From: Oreohelix idahoensis
Lineage: Eukaryota > Mollusca > Gastropoda > Stylommatophora > Oreohelicidae
DNA length: 64,000 nt
Direction of reading: 5' to 3'
Assembly (NCBI GenBank): GCA_024509875.1
Contig: JAMPIV010019087.1
Span: 124,001 to 188,000 of the forward strand
The translations under genes were made by a program, and so were the position numbers. Position 1 is the stretch's first letter, and every line of letters starts with the position of its first letter. The notes beneath the pieces were generated by a model. It made no database searches. It was not told the origin of the DNA and saw only the letters and a list, made by a program, of their open reading frames with translations. Of this stretch, positions 8,304-19,394 are shown piece after piece.

Positions 8304-10608
8304 TGTAGTGGTTTTGATGGTATTGTATGATGGTGATATTACTAAGTGTGATGTATGAGGTCAGCTGTGAAGGCTCCTGAGATAAAATGTAGCTGTGAAT
8401 TTTCAGAAGGCCTTTCTTGCTACCACTACGACCTCACACCTATCTTTTTTTTGTAATGAATGTGGCTACGTTAAAATCTAGGGTACTGAATGTAATGTGT
8501 TGTATTGACATATACAAACACACACACAGAGATATTAAATAATATAATATTATCAATAAAATTTAGAACACAATGAACTAAATTCAGCTGGTGAAATTTT
8601 AGAAAGTAAATCTTTTTTTAAATTTATTTGTTCTGAACCAAGGTTTTATTTTGGCCAGAACATATGAAAGATTTTGGAATTTATAAGTGAATGGCATGAA
8701 TAAATGACATGATAAATAAAAGGTGTGTACGTATATAATTTTCACGATTTGTTAAGATTTCTACAGTTCATAATTTTATTTTCCCTGGGAGAAAGATGAA
8801 TAGATGTGCTGTTGGGGTGGCTTCATCCCTCCCTGTCTAAGCCTACCAAACATTGTCCATTAATGATGGAAGGAAATGGGATGTTTTAGTAGTAATTCAC
8901 TTTGGGTGCCATGTCTATGAAGTTGGTGTAAATCCAGCAGACCAGCCTGCTTACGTAACTTTGAAAGAGTAGTTCTGGTGCTGGAATCTGGTGGCCCCAC
9001 CTCTCCGTGCTTGGGGGCAATATATCGGGTGGCCCCACCTCTCCGGGCTTGGGGGCAATACAAGGCTGTTCTGCCGAGATGCGACACTGCACGGGTCCTC
9101 ACTGTCAATTATTTACCCAGCATTTGACACCACCTTTTGGTGTCAACATAAAAAACTCACAGCTCTGAAATAAAGTATTGGTTTAGGTTCAGAACCTTAC
9201 CTAAGGAGCCACTTCTACACGTAACAATTTACAATAACACCATTTAGACAGGGTCAGATCTCTCTGACCATACAACACATCTTACCAAGTTGGTTTCACA
9301 TAGGATAAGTTCTCCCAGACTACATATTCAGAAATATGTTTATTAGCTTCTTGCCCTAGGATAGGATAGGTGATATGTTCCACTGATCTCAACACTTGAT
9401 CTGTCCTTCCTAATCCTTGCTGGAGTTTATATATATTGTTAGTCCCTAGACCCTGAACTAGGGCGGGGGGTCTAGAGCAAATCCTTACTTGTTTGTAAGG
9501 CTAGATTTCGATATGGCAGTATCAAATCACTCGAAACATTAAACAATAATTAAAATATACAAAGAAATAATTTCAATCTTACCAGATTATGAATAAAGAA
9601 CACAGAAATGCTAGCAAAACTCAGCTGAGCTGCTGGCTATAGTATGGCGTCCCTGAACTTATTTCTATTTACTTCATTTGAAATCACCACACTTAAAATT
9701 TACTGTGTCTATCACTGGACAACTATTGAGGAATGGCAAAAAAGCTCGTCTGAGCGCGGATAATATGATTGTCTGTGGCCAATCAATGCCTTGGTTTTTT
9801 TTAAAATTCAAATTTCCTACACTAAAGTCATTTCAGTCATGCTTCAGTCAAGTATGGATTTTTATCTGTTAGTCCGTCCGTCTCTACTTGCGTTTTCACA
9901 AAAAACGTACTTGGTTTTTGAACCAACCTATCCGTCCCCTCTACAAATTCTGTCTTTAAAGTTATTTTTAGCCACAGCTCCCACCAATGTCCCTTCTCTT
10001 TCATTCTAACTAGATTTGAACACTTGCGTCTCAAGGTCGCGATTTTTTGTGCAAATTAGTGACATGTTTGATTCAATGCAGTCTTTCGCTGATGTGAACA
10101 ACACAGTCTTTTGTCAATGTCTTCATTATTATCTATCCGTCTGTATAAATAAAAGCATATTATTTCACTGCTCAGAATGGGCCATCCGGCCAGCTAATTT
10201 TTATATTCCTAACATTAGTATTAAGAAAAAGTTACTTTTTAAATTTTGTAATATTTCAAGCATCTGCGTTTGCCGCTGAATTCAAATAAAAGGCTTGGTA
10301 TCGCAAAAGCGTCCAATAAATGACTGTGGCGTATCATATCCAAGGTCCCTTCTGTCGATTTCCTTACTTTATGTCAACTTGGGGAACGTGACTTTTTCCT
10401 CCCCCCAATTGCGTCTCCTTAGCCTTGCTAGTCTCACGCAATTTTTCAGTCATATTTTTTTCCTTTTGATCCGCCGTTCTCATCCCGTTCAAATGGTAAC
10501 CGTTTCAGCAATTTAATTTCCATGGCGGGTGATGACCCGCGGCGTGGGCGATCATGCCTTCTAGTAACTTACGCATTCTTTTTATCCCTACATTTTATCC
10601 TTTGGAGA
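8304..10608 (-). repeat. Gmr1-like element 5' LTR, outer end trimmed
   Basis: It aligns with 1307-3654 from its CCACTACA end up to CTTTGGAGA at 10608. The last 46 bases of the left copy (3609-3654) have no counterpart, and LINE coding sequence follows at once. The high similarity to the partner LTR indicates a recent insertion. Confidence 0.9.
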
Positions 10609-10930
10609 AGTCAGGGAAAGATAATTGCGGCATTGAAGAAATAATTGGAAACCATGAACTTGGGACATTGAACGAGAACGGAGAGATAATCATAAACTTA
10701 TGTGCTTCAAATCAACTTTATCAACTAAATAAGTATTCCGATCTCCTTCACTAACATGAGAAACAGAGAAAGCGCATATGGCCGACACCAGTACCATTCG
10801 TGGAAAAGCCCTACGGAGATTCAAAAGCCTCAAACTGACTACTGCTTTCTTTAAAAACATTCAAGTGGACCTCTGAGAGTGTACGACGACGGAGACGAAG
10901 AAGAAAAAGACCCCGAACTACTTCTCTAAC
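10609..10930 (+). pseudogene. LINE endonuclease domain, continuation
   Basis: Translation gives GKDNCGIEEIIGNHELG and LNENGEIIINLCASNQL, then KRIWPTPV after a stop. These are the blocks that follow the GDxNAKVG motif in LINE endonucleases. It is the expected next part of the domain seen at 604-1306, in the same orientation. The roughly 16 residues around the GDxNAK motif are missing, together with 46 bp of the LTR, so one small deletion probably spans the junction. Stops and frame changes make it non-functional. Confidence 0.7.
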
Positions 10931-11143
10931 GGCTACGTTTGTGCTCTTGTCTTCTTGCACAGTTACAAGAATAAAGTAGTAACGTTTCATACATCAGTTC
11001 AAAAGACAACAAAGAAAACTCGGAAGGATTCGAATAAGGGACACAAGAAAAAAAGTTCAGCTATAAACCAAATCATTCAGCCAGTAAAGAAAATATTCTG
11101 TGATGTTGTACCCTATAACTCGATTGTATGAAAAACAAATAAG

Positions 11144-11269
11144 CTCTATGTTAATCAATAAATACTGCAGTTTCAATTAGCGATGGATATTGAGATTAAG
11201 TGTAAAAGATTAATCGTTACCTCTTAAGAAAATCCCTTTTGTAGATTTATCCACAAACAATAAATTCAT
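11144..11269 (+). repeat. REP-C copy 1
   Basis: About 126 bp, from CTATGTTAATCAATAAATAC to TAAATTCAT, recurs at 31347-31476 with a few substitutions. The second copy runs straight into a (CT)n tract. It probably is the 3' end of an unidentified retroelement, since the shared part ends in an A+T-rich AATAAATTCAT. Confidence 0.7.
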
Positions 11270-11676
11270 AATTTGTAAAAGTCCCGGATGGATGCACAAA
11301 AGAATACAGTACTCAATATACTGGCCCATCATTTTAAGACGCGTTTTAACTTAAAATTTACATCCGATGTGGTCCCTTTGAAAACTTTTTAAAACAAGAA
11401 ATACTGTCAGGGCAAAAAAAAAATTAGAAATGAACCAAACATTTTTTAAAAAAAAAGAAAGAAGAATACTGAGAATAAAATCATCAACCAATTTTTTAAT
11501 GACCTTGGCTTATCTTTCTCCAAGAGATACAGGAAATTGTTACAAGTAACAATCATTAGCAGTTCATTTTCTTCAACAGATATCACCCTCATACGTTACA
11601 TAGGACTGTTCATGTGGTATATGCATAATTACCAACCCAAGCAAACGAACACGTTGTTATATTATATAGCACTTAA
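11270..11676. other. No recognisable feature
   Basis: A+T-rich sequence with A and T homopolymers. I see no coding signature or known repeat here. Confidence 0.5.
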
Positions 11677-12208
11677 CTTCGCAAAACTACATGTGAAAAC
11701 TCAACCTCCCAAAACTGCATGTGAAAACTCAATATCCCAAAACTACATGTTAAAACTCAACATTCCAAAACTGCATGTAAAAACTCAACATCCCAAAACT
11801 GCATGTGAAAACGCATCATCCCAAAACTACATGTGAAAACTCAATATCCCAAAACTGCATGTGAAAACTCAACCTCCCAAAACTGCATGTGACAACTCAA
11901 CCTCCCAAAACTGCATGTGACAACTCAACATCCCAAAACTACATGTGAAAACTCAATATCCCAAAACTACATGTTAAAACTCAACATTCCAAAACTGCAT
12001 GTAAAAACTCAACATCCCAAAACTGCATGTGAAAACGCATCATCCCAAAACTACATGTGAAAACTCAATATCCCAAAACTGCATGTGAAAACTCAACCTC
12101 CCAAAACTGCATGTGACAACTCAACCTCCCAAAACTGCATGTGACAATTCAACATCCCAAAACTACATGTGAAAACTTAACCTCCCAAAACTGCATGTGA
12201 AAACTCAA
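11677..12208 (+). repeat. 28-bp minisatellite with 224-bp higher-order period
   Basis: About 19 copies of a 28-bp unit, CCAAAACTGCATGTGAAAAC plus TCAAYMTC, stand in tandem. Variants (ACATGTTAAAAC, GCATGTGACAAC, GAAAACGCATC) recur in the same order. The ATGTTAAAAC variant starts at 11747 and again at 11971, exactly eight units apart. The open frame across its left end is simple repeat translation. Confidence 0.93.
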
Positions 12209-12209
12209 T

Positions 12210-12375
12210 AGTCGGGTCGAGTTTGCAGTTATATAATTCTTTACAATATTCTGTCCACCTTCTCACTATAGCTGTTTTTTCATTGAGCAGAGCCCCGTTG
12301 CGATCTTCTATGACAGTTACCCTGGGCTGTTGGGGTTTTGATAGTCTTCATAATGTGTTGAAAGCTGCCTTGAAA
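12210..12375 (-). pseudogene. LINE fragment, endonuclease-RT linker
   Basis: The minus strand encodes VIEDRNGALLNEKTAIVRRW followed by TEYCKELYNCKLDP. This is the conserved linker found between endonuclease and reverse transcriptase in EN/RT LINEs. It is short and cut at both sides, on the left by the minisatellite. It may come from the same family as 13440-14795, but that cannot be shown from non-overlapping parts. Confidence 0.65.
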
Positions 12376-13024
12376 GAGTTGATTACAATCTTCAAAATAA
12401 AAAAGGAACATTAAATTGCTGTATAAATGTGAAACATGTATGTGGAAAAGATTAAGGTAAGTCAGGTAAAGTCACTGTCGTGAATACGAATTATTAGAAG
12501 ATTAAGTTTCACGACATTATGTAAGGTGTTTTCAATCTGTATAAGTCATATACTATCAATAAATTACTGACTTAAAGGTTTCTGTTTCATTTCCTTACTT
12601 TGCTTACGAAATTGAATAAGTCTTCTTTTTTTCACAAAGTGCAACTTTTTTCCCTTGCCAAAATTGTGGTTTTTGTTTTTTCTCCTAGGCAAAATTGTTG
12701 CTTTTGTTTGTGACTTTATTTTCCTGTGACTATTTCCACTCATCTCCTTTCACACAGAACAGAGAGGACGGGAAGGCGTACTAACAGACAAGGGGACAGG
12801 GGTACAGAAAAAGGTGGACAACCTTTGCTCTAGGATCTAACAAAACTGAAACAAATCATTCTCAATGCTGTTTAAATTTCCACCAGGAAACTTTAGTCCC
12901 TTCTTGACGTTAAAAAAAAAAGATAACGAGAAAGTGCCTGTTCGGTATTCGTGAATGAGCACAATATGTCATGACCTAGCCTATCTGACAGCGTCATACA
13001 GTAAAGTAAAATATGTACAATGCT
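12376..13024. other. No recognisable feature
   Basis: A+T-rich unique-looking sequence. Short open frames show no domain motif. Confidence 0.5.
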
Positions 13025-13310
13025 TTCCAACGTCCGACTGGCCAAGTGGTTAGAGCACTTTCCTCTCGCGGCACAGTTACCGGGTTCCGAGATCAAAACC
13101 TGGCAGCATCACGCTCCAGTCTACTTGGCTGTAAATCGGTATCTAACTTTACTCGTGACTTGGGGAAAGCAAAAGCAGCGAGGAAGGGAACTGCTTATCC
13201 CACTTCATAAAAAGCTGAAACTAGTTCGGTAAAGTCTCTAACACTTCCCTCCCCTACGGCAGCTTCTCCTATCGGACTGTCATAACACGGGCAAGACACT
13301 CTGGGATTGC
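13025..13310 (+). mobile_element. tRNA-derived SINE-2
   Basis: The start reads TGGCCAAGTGGTTAGAGCAC, a good tRNA-like A box region. A degenerate B box lies about 40 bases on (GGTTCCGAGATCAAAACC). A non-tRNA body with AAAGCAGCGAGGAAGGGAAC and CCTACGGCAGCTTCTCCTAT follows. The right boundary is approximate and I did not find target duplications. A real tRNA gene is unlikely because the acceptor stem does not pair and the B box is interrupted. Confidence 0.65.
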
Positions 13311-13439
13311 CAAGTAAACGAGTGTCTTTATGATAAATTATGAATTGCACAATAGAAATTCTGCCATAACTTTATGGTTAATACCCCGAACAGGATATTT
13401 CTTTTGGAATTTAAACTGCAACTACCAATATATGTAATT

Positions 13440-14795
13440 ATAGCAGTCTTCGTCTTCTCTGATCCTTAGCCGCCGACCGTCAAAGCAGTCAGTGGCCATC
13501 ACGCCTAGTGGCGTCTTGTAGGGCAACAACAAATTGATTCCACTTTGCTCGGTCGGCGGCCATCCTTCGTACAGTGCCCCAACTCTGGTTCATTCTTTGC
13601 ATCTCAGCCTCCACAGTCCTCCGCCAGGTTGTTTTTGGTCGGCCTCTCTTTCGTTTTCCTTCAGGGGTCCAAAGCATAGCTGTTCTTGTGATGGCATCGG
13701 GGTCTCTTCTGAGGACATGGCCAACCCAGCTCCAGCGTCTGCCAGCTATGATGGTGTGCATGTCCTCTTGCTTGCTCCGAGTAAGCAGATCTTGGTTGGT
13801 GATGGTATTCGGCCAAAAGATTCGGTGAATTTTTCTTAGGCATGTTGTGTGAAAAGAGGACAATTTCGACATTTCCTTCTCTGTAACTCTCCAGCATTCC
13901 GCACCATAGAAAAACACAGAAAGCACACAGCTCTGACATAATCTTAATTTTGTGCTTGTGCTGTATTGAGAGGACTTCCAGATGTTGTTTAGGCTAAAAA
14001 AGGCTGTTCTTGCCTTATTCATTCTGATGTTGATGTCTTTGCCTGCCCCGCCGTCTGGTGTTACTATGCATCCTAGGTATGTGAAGGTGTCTGTCTGTAC
14101 CAGTTGCTGATTCCTTACTGATATGGGCTCAGGGTTGCTCATATTGAGCGTCATGACCTCTGACTTCTTTAAATTGAAGTTCAAGCTGGCTAAACTTATT
14201 AAGTCTATCCGTTTTTTCCTGGATGTGTTGATGTGAATATGCTAGTAGTGCAATGTCATCTGCATATTCCAGATCTTCCAATGTAGAAAATGTAGTCCAT
14301 CTTATTCCTCTTGGACTGCCCTCTGTTGTCTGGCGCATCACCCAATCTATGACTGTTAAAAATAGAGTGGTTGATAAGGGGCATCCCTGTCGTACTCCTG
14401 TCTTCACCTCAAAGGTTAGGTTGCTCTGCCCAACACTACACGTAAAGTTGGCATATACGCTTTTTATGATTGACACTATGCAGCTTGGAATTCCATAAGC
14501 CCTCAGTATTTTCCATAAACTGTCCCTATGCATGCTGTCAAAAGCCTTTTCAAAATCAACGAAATTAATGTAAAGCTGTCTTTGCCATTCTGAGCACTGC
14601 TCTATAATGTTCCTGAGAGTGAATATATGATCTACACATCTTCTGTTCTTTCTAAATCCTGCTTGTTCTTTCCTCAGTTTGTGTACTGCTTTTGAAATTC
14701 TCTGTATAATTATCTTGCCTAGTATTTTGCTGGGAACTGAGAGAAGAGTGATTCCTCTCCAATTATTGTATGACAGTGGTGGTGTTCTTTCTTTA
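13440..14795 (-). pseudogene. LINE-B reverse transcriptase
   Basis: Read right to left, the frames give NNWRGITLLSVPSKIL, KEQAGFRKNRRC, FVDFEKAFDSMHR, GVRQGCPLS, LEYADDIALL with the catalytic YADD, then TYLGCIVTPDGG, YGAECWR, and the end block RRWSWVGHVLRRDPD to GRPKTTWRRTVE. This covers nearly the whole RT and the C-terminal domain of an EN/RT LINE. The main ORFs are 14129-14533 and 13489-14184, joined by a frameshift near 14150. A further frame change lies near 14530. The stop at about 13489 is followed by a purine-rich tail (GAGAAGACGAAGAC). The endonuclease half is absent, as in 5'-truncated LINE copies. Confidence 0.88.
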
Positions 14796-14799
14796 TTTA

Positions 14800-16700
14800 T
14801 ATCACAATGATACTATTACTATTACTACTAGGTGGCTGAGGCAGGCCTAGTATTTAATTCAATGGTCAAACTTCCTTCCTTGACATATCTTCCAAGTTAG
14901 AGCTATCTTTTTGACTGGCCCTTTTCGCCAGAGATGGTGATTCCTGGATGAGATAAGGTTCGTCTTTTTCAACCCAGACCACGTTCTTCTCTCCTTGTTG
15001 TTATAGCGACTTCCTCGTACTAGTGGTTTTAAGGCTATATATGCTATATAGGTTTAACTCTTTCTCACATACCCACTCCACATCCTTTGATTGATTAAAC
15101 CAACTTGAGTGTTGAATTTCCAAACATAATGGCTTTTATTTACATAACATGTGTTCCACAATTCTTTTCTCATAAGGGTATGTTTCAATCTCCCTTTTAT
15201 CCAGGCCTCTAGACTTAGGCTCAATGTATTTTTTTCAAAGGTATATTATTATATTCTCTACTGTAGACTCTTGTCTAAAGCACTATAATCTGCTCGGCAT
15301 AGCTCAATTATATGCATCAATATCAATTCCTAGTTCACCTAAACAAAGTTATATAATGGCAGGTGCAGCTGTGGTGGCATCTTCATACTTACTCTTTAAT
15401 GAGAAAGCGCATGAGTTGTTTCTTTAGTAATCTAATTCACCATTTACTCTTCTTTCCTCTTATCTGTTTCAACCTGGTCAGTCTTATACCCTGTTAAAAG
15501 GATTCACAATCAAAACTAAACATGTATGGTAAATCCAACGTCGATAAGTGTTGTAGTATCTGGCTTCGATACTTACGTTGGCGTGAGAGAGCGCATAACG
15601 TTTTATATATGACAGTGTTATAAACCCTTTTCTGAATATTCTTGTTTAATGACAATGTCTCATCTTCTTTGTATGACAGCCCATCCTGGCTATTTGATAA
15701 TAAAAGTTATCCACTTTTTTAAAGCTTTAATTATGCCTTTGCTTCAATATTCTCTTCTGTAGCTCTCTCCCTTAAATGTGAGCGTCTTAAACCCTGTGAC
15801 AATATGTTGAGCGTATTTCTGAAAAACATGTCTCTCTTCAAGTAGTTTAAGCATAATTAGAGTCATAAAGGCCTCTTACCGTAATATACAGAAGTCCGTT
15901 ACTTATCACTGTCCTACTAGCACCACATATGAGCTAGTCCTATCTTTAACAGCACAAATTATCAATCAAATCTAAGTGTTCTCCTGAATTCCTATCACTA
16001 CATTTCTATGTCTAGCTATTTCTGTAGACCTTCTGCAACCCGCAGGTTTCACATTTCATGAGCGCCCAGCACGGCACGTCTACCCTGGTTGAGGTTTCTG
16101 GAGAGACTGTGTAAACATGACCGCTCAGTAGCGCGTCAATATCAGGACTGATCCTTTTTTGTCCTTCAAATCGTCAACCCGTCATCCACTTCTTTGTTTT
16201 CCAATCCATGCGATTGGTCCATAGTTTTACTCACTCACCTAACGCCACCTACACGCTTAATTCTATGCTGTCAACCCCGTGAACTGTGCTTCATAACTGT
16301 TTATACTCTATTCACTATTTTCACGTGCGTTTTACTCTGCTCTCCGTTCTCTTAACTGTAAAGGGCGCTAATAATATTGTTATCTCCCTTAGTGGTTTAT
16401 GCTCAATTGCTATGTTCTGTTACTTCTAGCTTATTAAAAACGGTCGTTATGCTAATTTTATAAAGCAGAACTATGTACACCTACAAAATATTAAAGTCTA
16501 AAATAGTTCTCTCCCTTACCATCTAAGCACAATAGTGCTGTTTCTGGTCTCCCATCTATAAGACAAACAGTCCACTTTAACAAATTATTTACATTTTCAA
16601 AACCGTTTTCTCATACCCTGTTATTTTAACGACCCCAAATTACTGTTAATCTGAACTTAACTCAGCACTAATAATGCTGTGACTCTACGGTGACAATTGC
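14800..16700. repeat. Old diverged repeat, left arm
   Basis: There is no coding signature. The right half (about 15700-16690) shows weak similarity to the reverse complement of 19400-20100. Shared landmarks include CGATTGGTC followed by a CTCACT block, TTATCTCCCTT, and a CTTA-to-ATGCTAATTTT block, in the same order. It may be an old LTR. Confidence 0.4.
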
Positions 16701-16701
16701 A

Positions 16702-17108
16702 TTCTGCAAGATCTCCCTTCTTGGGCAATTTGACAATTATTCCTTTGTTCAATTATAGCAGTGGGAAATTGTTATCTTTTGTATTTGACGATGAAATTAG
16801 CATTTTGTTGGTACATTCGCACAGAAAAACTGCAGCGTATTTTACGCTGTACAACCCAATGCCTAGTATCCGGCCTTTGGCTAGGATCATGTGTCTAGAC
16901 ACAGGGACCGGTACAGTGACATTCATGTGTCATTAGGTCTCTTGTGTGAGAACACAGAAGATCACTACGGTGACACATGTTGTCATTGGGTCTTCTTGTG
17001 TTGGGACATGTGGTCTTGACCAGAGCCGGGTTTGGGCGGGGACAATGCGACCTCATGCGAGGAAAAAAATATGCGACCTCAAGCGAGAAAAAAAAAAAAA
17101 AAAAAAAA
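16702..17108 (+). repeat. 407-bp tandem duplication, unit 1 (flank plus SINE-3)
   Basis: The sequence from TTCTGCAAGATCTCCC to a long A run repeats directly at 17109-17504, with an offset of 407 bp. The unit has about 120 bp of flanking DNA followed by a SINE-3 copy (about 16824-17108). That copy has the internal duplicated RTGCGACCTCAWGCGAG motif near its tail. Only the last unit is closed by a target duplication, so the flank and SINE were duplicated together. Confidence 0.85.
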
Positions 17109-17230
17109 TTCTGCAAGATCTCCCTTCTTGGGCAATTTGACAATTATTCCTTTGTTCAATTATAGCAGTGGGAAATTGTTATCTTTTGTATTTGACGATG
17201 AAATTAGCATTTTGTTGGTACATTCGCACA

Positions 17231-17504
17231 GAAAAACTGCAGCGTATTTTACGCTGTACAACCCAATGCCTAGTATCCGGCCTTTGGCTAGGATCATGTG
17301 TCTAGACACAGGGACCGGTACAGTGACATTCATGTGTCATTAGGTCTCTTGTGTGAGAACACAGAAGATCACTACGGTGACACATGTTATCATTGGGTCT
17401 TCTTGTGTTAGGACATGTGGTCTTGACCAGAGCCGGGTTTGGGCGGGGATAATGCGACCTCATGCGAGGAAAAAATATGCGACCTCAAGCGAGGAAAAAA
17501 AAAA
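17231..17504 (+). mobile_element. SINE-3, full-length copy (274 bp)
   Basis: The element runs from GAAAAACTGCAGCG to an A tail. It is flanked by a perfect 15-bp direct repeat TGGTACATTCGCACA at 17216-17230 and 17505-17519. Near the 3' end a TGCGACCTCATGCGAGG motif is repeated with a spacer of A residues. No convincing tRNA boxes were seen. Other copies lie at 16824-17108 (+), 18939-19151 (-) and 19152-19394 (-). Confidence 0.9.
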
Positions 17505-17519
17505 TGGTACATTCGCACA

Positions 17520-18938
17520 ACAGCATTGAAATCACATGAAAGTTTGCAAGAGAAAACTGAATTCAGGCGCTAACCTCTGAGAAAGCAAGTGTTACACCTG
17601 AGATTAGATATTTAAGCCCCGTCTGAAACATAGTTCCTTACTTCCTGAAATTACTTCAAGATCTGACAGAGCTGAGAAGATATCCAGAAGGCTGACTCTT
17701 ATCGTTGGATGTCTTAACCCACACACAACAAGATAACTGAGAAGAAGCCACAACTGACTGCTATTGTAAGCGATTTGTAAATCGAAGCTTCAAACAGCCG
17801 CAGACTTCGAAGTACCACTGTGTCTTAAGGGTTAAACAATATATCAGTGAATTAATGTACATTTAAACTGATGAATATTTAAAATTAATGTTATACTTAA
17901 CATAAATCCTCATGTCTACATCTTGCCTTGTGCCCGAAGGAAGATGGCTTAGACCACTTTATAACCTCAATCCTGGACAGCATTTGCTCAGCTAGAAGTC
18001 CTTGTCAGGACTGACCAACGATAGCAATAAAAGCTTACCGTCCTTTTTAGGGCTTTGCTTTCGAGTGCTGTGCTCAAAGAGTTCTTCTTTTTTATGGTTG
18101 TATGACGTATTCCCTTTTGACTGACCTAAGTGCAGCCTCAAGACAATGTTGTCGAAAAGAGGAGTCTGATCAACAGTGGCCAATCAGCATCAGAGGGGCG
18201 TCTTGGTTATAAACCACAGATACCATGACCTGTCATATTTTGCAGGTTCTACTAGTGGTGAAAAATGTGACACAATTTTGGAAATTGTGAACTGTTTAAC
18301 AGTAGTCCAACACTGTTACTGGCATAAGCATAGCGACTTCAATGTCCATATGTTTTAACGACCGAGGGAAGTCAGCTACTACAACGTGTCAAGCAAGTTA
18401 AGTACAACTTAATGTGAAAACCCAAACGAAGACAACCAAGCAAATAGCATGATGAAAATGATCAAACAGAGACAATATAGTTTGTCGTAAATTGTGTAAA
18501 ATCCTGTAAGATATTTATATACCAAGGTGTTTACTTTTTACTATACACCATTAATCAATAAAATGCATTGATTTGTTTATAACTGCTGTTACTGAATTAT
18601 TCAAATTTCCAGTTATAATTTTGTTGTGTGGTCAAAGAAATATTAATAGTTTAAATTGGTAGGGAATAAAATACGAGCTGCATTCACATACATATATAAC
18701 ACCCCTGGAACATAGGAAAAGTCTAGCGAGAAGGTGACTGACCTATCAGTTCTCTTCTACAACTATCATCGAGAACTGAACAGTTCTGAATTGTCTTGTG
18801 CCCTCCTGGTTCACTAGTTCTCTTACCTATTTCTGGGAACTACTTTCTAATTTTCTATCAAACGTCCCATCTCACCACAGGGACCACATTTAACTGTTTA
18901 CAACGTAAAACAAAAAAAAACACAGAGATACTGTCACC
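17520..18938. other. No recognisable feature
   Basis: Mostly unique-looking A+T-rich DNA. Short open frames lack domain motifs. I see nothing that I can name. Confidence 0.5.
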
Positions 18939-19151
18939 TTTTTTATTTTTCCCTCGCTTGAGGTCGCATATTTTTTCCTCGCATGAGGTCGCATTAGTAC
19001 CCGCCCCTGGTCAAGACCACATGTCCCAACTCAAGAAGACCCAATGACAAACTGTGTCACTGTAGTGATCTTCTGTGTTCTCACACAAGAGACCTAATGA
19101 CACATGAATGTCACTGTACCGGTCCCTGTGTCTAGACACATGATCCTAGCC
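18939..19151 (-). mobile_element. SINE-3 copy, 5' truncated
   Basis: The reverse complement runs from GGCTAGGATCATGTGTCTAG through the two TGCGACCTCA motifs to an A-rich tail. It lacks the first part of the full-length element. Its truncated end touches the T run that is the tail of the next copy. Confidence 0.82.
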
Positions 19152-19394
19152 TTTTTTTTTTTTTTTAATATTCCTCGCACGAGGTTGCATATTTTTTCCT
19201 CGCATGAGGTTGCATTGGCCCCTGCCTATACCCGGCTCTGGTCAAGACCACATGTCACAACACACGAAGACCCAATGACACCATGTGTCATTGTAGTGAT
19301 CTTCTATGTTTTCACACAAAGGACCTCATGACATAAATGTCACTACTGGTCCCTGTGTGTAGACACATGATCCCAGCCAAAGGCCGGATTTTAG
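19152..19394 (-). mobile_element. SINE-3 copy, diverged
   Basis: The reverse complement contains CCGGCCTTTGGCTGGGATCA, the GTGACA-rich centre and both TGCAACCTCRTGCGAGG motifs before an A tail (T run at 19152-19166). It is more diverged than the other copies and lies head-to-tail with the copy to its left. Confidence 0.8.

Larger units (their letters stand above)
1307..10608 (-). mobile_element. Gmr1-like Ty3/gypsy LTR retrotransposon, near complete
   Basis: Two long direct repeats (1307-3654 and 8304-10608) flank gag- and pol-like frames that all read on the minus strand. A purine tract lies inside the left LTR and a primer-binding-like site lies inside the right LTR. In transcription order the coding regions are gag coiled coil, SCAN-like capsid, CCHC knuckle, aspartic protease, integrase zinc finger, integrase tail, then RT and RNase H. 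Integrase before RT is the Gmr1 arrangement, the reverse of most Ty3/gypsy elements. The catalytic integrase core is missing. At least three frame breaks separate the ORFs. The outer end of the 5' LTR is trimmed by about 46 bp. It sits inside the LINE endonuclease that resumes at 10609. Confidence 0.9.

Noticed and set aside
11537..11836. 99-residue frame ending in KLHVKTQ-like repeats
   Set aside because: It is produced by the 28-bp minisatellite. 28 is not a multiple of three, and the frame closes inside the array.
13025..13100. tRNA gene on the plus strand
   Set aside because: The A box is good but the B box is interrupted and the acceptor stem does not pair. It is the head of a SINE.
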